DNA from: Tolypeutes matacus
Lineage: Eukaryota > Chordata > Mammalia > Cingulata > Chlamyphoridae
Length of the DNA stretch: 64,000 nt
Assembly (NCBI GenBank): GCA_026826555.1
Contig: JAKSZT010054399.1
Location: forward strand, 7,882,051-7,946,050
Reading direction: 5' to 3'
In this document: piece by piece, positions 58,280-64,000 of the stretch
Layout: each line of letters starts with the position of its first letter
Position numbering within the stretch: position 1 is the first letter of the stretch
Notes under the pieces: generated by a model
Databases searched by the model: none
What the model was told of the DNA's origin: nothing
Seen by the model: only the letters and a program-made list of their open reading frames with translations
Made by a program: the position numbers and the translations under genes

Positions 58280-59120
58280 GGATATAGAGATAAAGATATA
58301 TAATAATTTCTGTTTTGGCAATTTCTATTCTGTTCTAGTGGTCTATTTGTTTAATCATTGAGCTAATAGCATGGTGTTTTAAATACTATATCTTCAAAAA
58401 TTTGTCTTCATACAATTCTCCCACTTTGCTAGTCTTCAGTGGTGCCTGTTTTTTTTTTTTTTTTTTGTCTTTTCCGTCCCCTGTCACCAACTTTATGTCA
58501 AGTAACAGTTTGCCAAATTCCATGAAAAGGTTCTTGATATCTTATTGGCTTTATTTAAAATAAAGATTAATTTGGAAATTTATATACTTTCTGACATTGG
58601 GTTTTGTCATCCATTAATATGGTTTAATTCTCCATTCATAAATACATTTTTTAATGGTCTGCAATCATGCCCTGTAATTTTCATATGAGAATTTGAATAT
58701 ATTTTATTTTATTCCTGTGTGCTTTACAGTTGTTTTGTTTTTATTTTGTTGCTGATGGTGAGTTCTGTTCCCTCTCTCTCTCTCCATATATATAATCAAT
58801 AATTTAGTAGGATGAATTATTTTTTAGTTTAACTTGTTGTCAGTTGCCTTGCTGAATTTTATTATTAGTTCCAAATATTTGTTCTCGTGGATTTTATGAA
58901 GAAAAATATACTAAATGCAGATAAATACTTTTGTCTATTTGTTCCCAATTCTTGTATCTTATTTTTGTACTTCAGTGCACTTATTAGCATGTCCAACAAG
59001 GTTCAAAAGAAGTATATTTCTGACTCCTGCCTTTAATGGGCATGCTTCCAATATGTCATCAATAAATATTTTTATTATTTAAAATTTTTCATTTTCTTAA
59101 TAATTTTAATGCATTTTTAT
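57906..59120 (-). mobile_element. Old LINE-1 ORF2, antisense
   Basis: Reverse ORF2 phrases in order: 'CCAGTTTTTGGTGTATGGTTTGAGGTC', 'TCTATTCTGTTCTAGTGGTC', 'GCATGGTGTTTTAAATACTATATC', 'GAAAAGGTTCTTGATATC', 'TTGTCAGTTGCCTTGCTG', 'TGACTCCTGCCTTTAATGGGCATGCTTCCAATATG'. Interrupted by (GGAT)n(GATA)n at 58203-58280 and a T-run at 58450-58467. No frame survives. Confidence 0.7.
58203..58282 (+). repeat. (GGAT)n(GATA)n microsatellite
   Basis: About five GGAT units are followed by about 14 uninterrupted GATA units. Likely length-polymorphic. Confidence 0.95.
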
Positions 59121-59124
59121 GAGG

Positions 59125-59975
59125 AATAAGTGTGTTTTTGCACACTTTTAGCAATTGTGAATAATGCCGTTATGAACATTGATGTGCAAATATCTGTTCA
59201 CATCCTTTCTTTCAGTTCTTATGAATATATTCCTAGTAGTGAGATTGCTGGATCATATGGCAGTTCTATATTTATTTTCCCAAGGAAATACCAGATCATA
59301 TTCCACAGAGTTCACACCATTTTACACTCCTACCAACAGTGAAGGCGTGTTCCTATTTCTCCACTTGAAATTTTCTGTTCTTTTAATAATGGCCATTCTA
59401 TATGGTGTGAGATGATATCTCATTGTAGTCTGCATTTCCCTAATAGCTAGTGATGTTGAACATCTTTTCATGTGTCTTTTGGCCATTTGTATTTCCATTT
59501 CAGAAAAATGTCTTTTCAATTCATTTGCCCATTTTGTAATGGGGATGCTGGTCATTTTGTCGTTAAGTTATGTGATCTCTTTGTATAACATGGAGATCAA
59601 TCCTTTATCAGAAATATGATTTCTGAAGATGTTTTTCCTATCAAGTAGGTTGCCTTTTTACTTTCTTGACAAAGTCATCTGAAGAACAAAAGTATTGAAT
59701 TTTGAAGCAGTACCAATTATATATTTTTTCTTTTGTTTCTCGTGCTTTAGGTGTAAGGTTCAAGAAACCACTACCAACTACAAGATCTTGAAGATGTTTC
59801 TCTACGTTTTCTTCTAAGAGTTTTATGGTTCTAGCTTTATATTTAGGTCCTTGATCTGTTTTGAATTAATTTTTGTATAAGGTGTGAGATAAGGAACCTC
59901 GATCTTTCTTTTGGATGTGGGTATACAATTTTGCCAGCGTCATTGGTTGAATAGGCTATTCTGACCCAGATGAGT
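59125..59975 (-). mobile_element. Younger LINE-1 ORF2 end and 3' part, antisense
   Basis: Reverse text such as 'TGTGAATAATGCCGTTATGAACATTGATGTGCAAATATC', 'GTGAGATTGCTGGATCATATGGCAG', 'GTCTGCATTTCCCTAATAGCTAGTGATG', 'CTAAGAGTTTTATGGTTCTAGC' is well preserved. On the minus strand 59322-59555 a 77-residue piece includes the L1 ORF2 C-terminal signature [14 protein letters not shown] and TMRYHLTP. It is better kept than the LINE to its left, so younger, but dead (no intact ORF2, no 5' half). Confidence 0.85.
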
Positions 59976-60055
59976 GATTTTTATAAAATCTCATATTATT
60001 GACAGATATCTCCTGTTGATTCTGTTTCCTGAGAGAACCCTGACTAATACAATAC
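59976..60055 (+). mobile_element. Possible 3' tip of another LTR
   Basis: 'ATATTATTGACAGATATCTCCTGTTGATTCTGTTTCCTGAGAGAACCCTGACTAATACA' ends in the GACTAATACA shared with family A and looks like an ERVL-type LTR end. Only ~75 bp remain. Confidence 0.4.
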
Positions 60056-60310
60056 CAAAAAGTTGCAAGCAGAGTACAAAAAGAAAATTCTCCTGACCCA
60101 TTTGAGAGTATGTTACCAACCCAATGCCTCAACACTTTAGTGTATATTTTTACAAACAGACATTCTCCTACATAAACACAACACAACCATCCAAATCAGA
60201 AAATTAACACTGATACATTAATACTGTAATCCTCAGACCCCATTCAAGTTTTTCTAATTGTTCCAAAAATATCCTTTGAACTCTCAGTTTTTCTCTTTCG
60301 ATTTTTTATC
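60056..60310 (-). mobile_element. LINE-1 3' UTR fragment, antisense
   Basis: 'CCCATTTGAGAGTATGTTACCAACCCAATGCCTCAACACTTTAGTGTATATTTTTAC', 'GACATTCTCCTACATAAACACAACACAACCATCC', 'AGACCCCATTCAAGTTTTTCTAATTGTTCC' is the continuation of the 57661-57905 type. Confidence 0.7.
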
Positions 60311-61555
60311 TGATATTTGCTTATGTTTAAAGCAAGAAAGTCACTGGAAGCTTGGTCTGCTCACTTAATTTCTCGATAGTCAAATTTCTTTTATCTAGAA
60401 TTTGGTACTCTTGTCCATTTTAAAGGTGACACAATTTGCCAATGTGCATTTTGGCCTTTTACATAACAGATTGAAATGCACACCTATCTCACAGGCACAC
60501 ATAAACACACATGTGTACACACACATTCAAATGCAGGCCACCCACCCAGGCGCAGAACACTGAACGTACCAGAGAATATAAACACAACCCTAAAAAAGCA
60601 ATGCCTATATTTTTTCAAGATGTTAGAAACCAATTACAGTTTTGTCATTTATTTTTTCAAGCAATTTCTAAGAAATGTGCAAACATGTTTTAAGATTTGC
60701 AAGAAAAAAATCATATTTGTGATTATGGTTGACTGAGTTGATGGAGGCTCTCTTTTTTGAACAAATAACACAACTTAAGCTCCAACAACTATATTCTCTT
60801 TATTTTGTGAATGTAAGTTCTTAATGTGGTTTAGTCCCCTGTTATTAATAGGAAATATCATGTTTAAAATGATTTTAAGATGGAGCAAGTTACATGATTT
60901 TTGTTCTTTTTCTGGAAGAGGAACACAAGAGTGGCAGTGGTAATGGTCTTAATGAAGTTAATCATATTCCCAAACCACAGTTATGTTTTGGCTAGAAAAC
61001 TTCTAAAACTGATAAATCTTTACATTTTTTTCATGATGTTTTCAAAGATAATAGGGTTTAAGTCATGGTTCCAGTCAATAAATGCTATACACCAAGGTGA
61101 TGTGCTGGGCCAACAAGGTGGGATTTGCAAATAAGGTGGGAAACTGGTTTTGTAACGTTTTACTAATCATCTAGGTCCTCCAATGATCTGTCTTGGAGAG
61201 TCAGGCACCATGCTAAGCAGGTTGGGGAAAAGGGGTGAGAGTATAAGCCAAGTTATAGGGAGAATAAATGGTCCTCTTTTTCCTGCAGTCAGCCTGCATT
61301 GCAACAGGTCTAAGCTGAAAGAGCAAGAATCTTCACTTTAATAAAAATTTGAAGTTTGGACCATTATATGGAAGTGAACTTTTTAATCACTGAATGGAAA
61401 CTGACTGTATTGTGGCCTATGATCAGAAAATCCAAAGGACTTATCAAAAATTTAATCTAGGGATAGAAGAAGAACAAGCCCCATAGAATACATTAAAAGG
61501 TTGTGCAGGATCAAAATAAAATTCCTTTATGGTTATGTTCTACAAGTTGTACTTC
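60311..61555. other. Unassigned stretch
   Basis: A CA-rich patch (60478-60530) lies near the left end and may close the LINE-1 fragment. No gene is seen. The 60476-60736 frames are partly low complexity. Confidence 0.4.
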
Positions 61556-61670
61556 TTTGATATAACATTTACATATGTAAAATGGAATTAATATAAATTC
61601 CCCTTGTAGGCCTGTTGTGAGAAGAAAGAAAGATAATACTTTGAAAATAGCTGGCTTATAGGAACTGCTT
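61556..61670 (+). mobile_element. Weak MIR 3' part
   Basis: 'TGTAAAATGGAATTAATATAAATTCCCCTTGTAGGCCTGTTGTGAGAAG' follows the MIR second half. Confidence 0.5.
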
Positions 61671-61696
61671 TTTAAGATTCCTCTTCTCTTACAATG

Positions 61697-62776
61697 ACCA
61701 CATAAAATTACATGTCTGGCACTATCAAAAAGTCAGAAAACTGTAAATATTGGAGAGGATGTGGAGAGATAAGAACACTTATTCACTGTTGGTGGGAATG
61801 TAGAATGGTACAGCCAATGTGGAGGACTCTTTGGCAATTCCTAAGGAAGTTGAAGATAGACTTGCCATGTGACTAGGCAATACCATTACTAGGTATATAC
61901 CCAGAAGAACTGAGAGTGGTGACACGAATAGATATCTGCATACCAATGTTCACAATGGCATTATTCGTGATTGCCAGAATTTGGAAATAAATCAGGTTCA
62001 TCAACTGATGAATGGATAAAGAAATTGTGGTATCTACATATGATGGAATATTATGCAGCAGTAAGAAGAAATGTTGTTGTGAAGCATATGACAACATGGA
62101 TGAACCTGGAGGACATTATGTTGAGTGAAGCAAGCTAGACAAAAAAGGACAAATACTGTATAATTGTGCTATTATGAACTACATATATTATGTAAACTCA
62201 TGGAGTTAATACTTAGACTATAGGTCACCAGAAAATAGAAGGAGGGTAAAAAATGGAAAGCTGTGGGTTAATCTGTGCAAAACTGGTAAAAATATTGTTT
62301 GTAAATCTTTGGAATTGAACAGAAATGGAGAAAACACATCATAGTGTTTTTAACTAGCAGAGCTACCATATGGATATGACAGTGGTTGAAAGGGTAAGTC
62401 TAAGATCATGATATTATTAGAAGGAAAGCTAAAAAATGTAACATGAGACTGTATAACATAGTGAAACCTCATTTAAAATATGATTGTGGATGATATTGCA
62501 TATATAAGATTATTTTTACACAATGTAAATACAAATATTCTAGAGAGAATGAAAAAAAAAATAGCAGCTATGTATGGCAGGGGGAGCATAGAGAGATCGA
62601 GAGGTGGTGAGTTTCATTTGTTTCTTATTATTGCTATGGGAATAATGAAAATCTTCTAAAAATGACTGAAGTGATAAATGTACAACCATGTGATTATACC
62701 ACATACCACTGATTGTACACTTTGGATGGATGCATGCTTTATTAACATGTATCAATAAAATTGATTTGTTAAAAAA
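61697..62776 (+). mobile_element. 5'-truncated LINE-1, ORF2 end and 3' UTR, sense
   Basis: It begins in text corresponding to the last part of ORF2 ('CTATCAAAAAGTCAGAAAACTGTAAATATTGGAGAGGATGTGG', 'TATTCACTGTTGGTGGGAATGTAGAATGGTACAGCC', 'GGTATATACCCAGAAGAACTGAG', 'GATGGAATATTATGCAGCAG') and continues through a 3' UTR to 'GATTGTACACTTTGGATGGATGC', 'GTATCAATAAAATTGATTTG', then AAAAAA. The 3' UTR from 62160 differs from common L1MA/L1PA ends and is shared with 35155-35308, so it is probably a xenarthran lineage. Confidence 0.85.
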
Positions 62777-64000
62777 TAATTGCATGGCTGGGGTTGAGAA
62801 CTGATTGATAAAGAGAAGAAACAAATATAGATATGGAAAATCCCACTGACTTGCTAATTCTGTACATTAAGCAGGCCCATAGAAAGGGCTTTGCTTGAAA
62901 GAGGCTCTGGGATGGGGGAGAATGAAGTCACCATTACTTCGGGGACACAAGCAGTCCCCATAGTCCTCCAACACTGGACTAACACACAGCCCACCATCTT
63001 CGGCCTGGAAAATCAATTTATCTACTTTGTCCTTTGCTTATTAATTCAGCTAAACACACTGATTTTTACCAGGCAAGTCTTCAGGAGAGAATCACAGAAA
63101 GTCGGAGGAGGGCCAAAAAACTCCCATTCTAGATAAATTACTCAATGTCAAGTTAAATATGTCCTCCAAAAAAAACAATCCATCAAATGGCTCACTTTCT
63201 GAAAATTCTTTCATCAATATGCTGTATTTAAGGGTGTGCCTCATACTCTTGAAAGTATTGTCGATTTATTACATGCAAAAAAGGGAAAAGATGAATGAAG
63301 AAAAATGATGCAACGGCCCAGCAGAAGTAGGTCTGTGAAATAATAGTAGACCTTCTGTTTATATGGCACTCAACCTCTGACTGTGATGGAGATGGTGCCT
63401 TATGTTACAGCCAAAATGTTATAACCCCATCACGATAATGTTCTGATCTATATTTTCCAAGGCATCTGCTCAATTCACATCACATTTCAGTTTTTTCTCT
63501 CACACACATAAAATATCGAGTTAACTGAATTCGGTATTGAATGATAAGATGCTTTGATGACATTTGGATACAATCAAGCATGTATCATGTCCATTAAGTT
63601 TTAGTTCAATAACCCAAAAGGACATTTTTCTCCTCATCATAAACTTGGATGCGTAAGGTCTTTAGGAAGTAGCTTTCTTGTTGATTTTAACCTAATAACA
63701 TATTTATAGCACTCAGTTTACCATTCTCTCAGCAAACAGTGTACTTATTACAAAAGAAAGTTACTTTCAGTACCCCTCTCTATATATGGTAGGTGTTACA
63801 TTTATGGCAACATCTACAAATAAGGGTTCAGTATTTATGTTTGCTATTCTGTTATATTGTTTTTCATTGATCTGTTTTACTGAGAGTGATGGTAAGGGCT
63901 GTGGGATATTGAGATTATTTTGAACTTCTGTTTACTTAAAATATATCACTACATTTAGTCACGGCTTAAAACATATATCCAAGTGTATTTGGTCAGTGTT
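62777..64000. other. Unassigned right end
   Basis: No gene, SINE or LTR is recognised. The open frame at 62891-63136 has no domain. Complex and moderately AT-rich. Confidence 0.4.

Noticed and set aside
59322..59555. 77-codon minus-strand frame with a recognisable protein motif
   Set aside because: The motif is the LINE-1 ORF2 C-terminus, so it is a transposon relic and not a host gene.

Overview
The window reads as nuclear DNA of a xenarthran mammal, most likely an armadillo. The base composition is AT-rich and mammalian. It holds old mammalian repeats (MIR, L2, LINE-1, hAT-Charlie, MLT1-type MaLR LTRs). It also holds several tRNA-derived SINEs with the head 'GGATGTGGCTCAA..GGTTGAGC..GGTTCGATCC', the hallmark of the DAS-SINE of armadillos, sloths and anteaters. 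The species call is an inference from repeat content, not from a gene.

No protein-coding gene can be recognised with confidence. The best coding candidate is at the left edge. A 44-codon open segment at 2563-2697 sits behind a good polypyrimidine tract and AG, ends in TAA, and overlaps an AATAAA. A weaker upstream segment (1816-1890) ends at a possible donor, and the two reading frames fit at a phase 0 junction. If real, this is the 3' end of an unidentified plus-strand gene and the remaining ~61 kb is its downstream gene-poor flank. Almost all longer open frames lie inside repeats or have no protein-like composition.

Layout: 1-4 kb, one SINE and the candidate exons. 4-7.7 kb, L2 scraps and unassigned DNA. 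7.7-9.1 kb, two solo LTRs of one family facing each other, each with its own near-perfect 5-bp target duplication, with a MIR between them. 9.5-15.6 kb, a LINE-1-rich block with an MLT1 LTR, a hAT insertion and a composite SINE. 18.0-19.6 kb, an L2 split by a third LTR of the same family. 20.1-25.1 kb, a MaLR-like LTR with a perfect duplication, a SINE dimer and another MaLR-like LTR. 27.5-29.5 kb, an old LINE/HAL1-like block. 29.6-40.7 kb, mostly unassigned AT-rich DNA with a SINE and a LINE-1 tail. 40.75-41.0 kb, a long TTCC/TTTC tract. 41.9-45.7 kb, L2, hAT and two LTRs. 45.7-57 kb, unassigned DNA with MIR/L2 pieces and a young SINE. 57.3-62.8 kb, several LINE-1 fragments in both orientations. 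62.8-64 kb, unassigned.

The most useful observations are two compound SINEs that each appear to have moved as one unit (15115-15581 and 24359-24566), the inverted LTR pair at 7696-9091 with a 22-bp perfect palindrome, and the possible unannotated terminal exons at 1816-2697. Several unassigned stretches with homeodomain, POU or forkhead-like sites are offered only as candidate conserved non-coding elements. Cross-species alignment would decide them.
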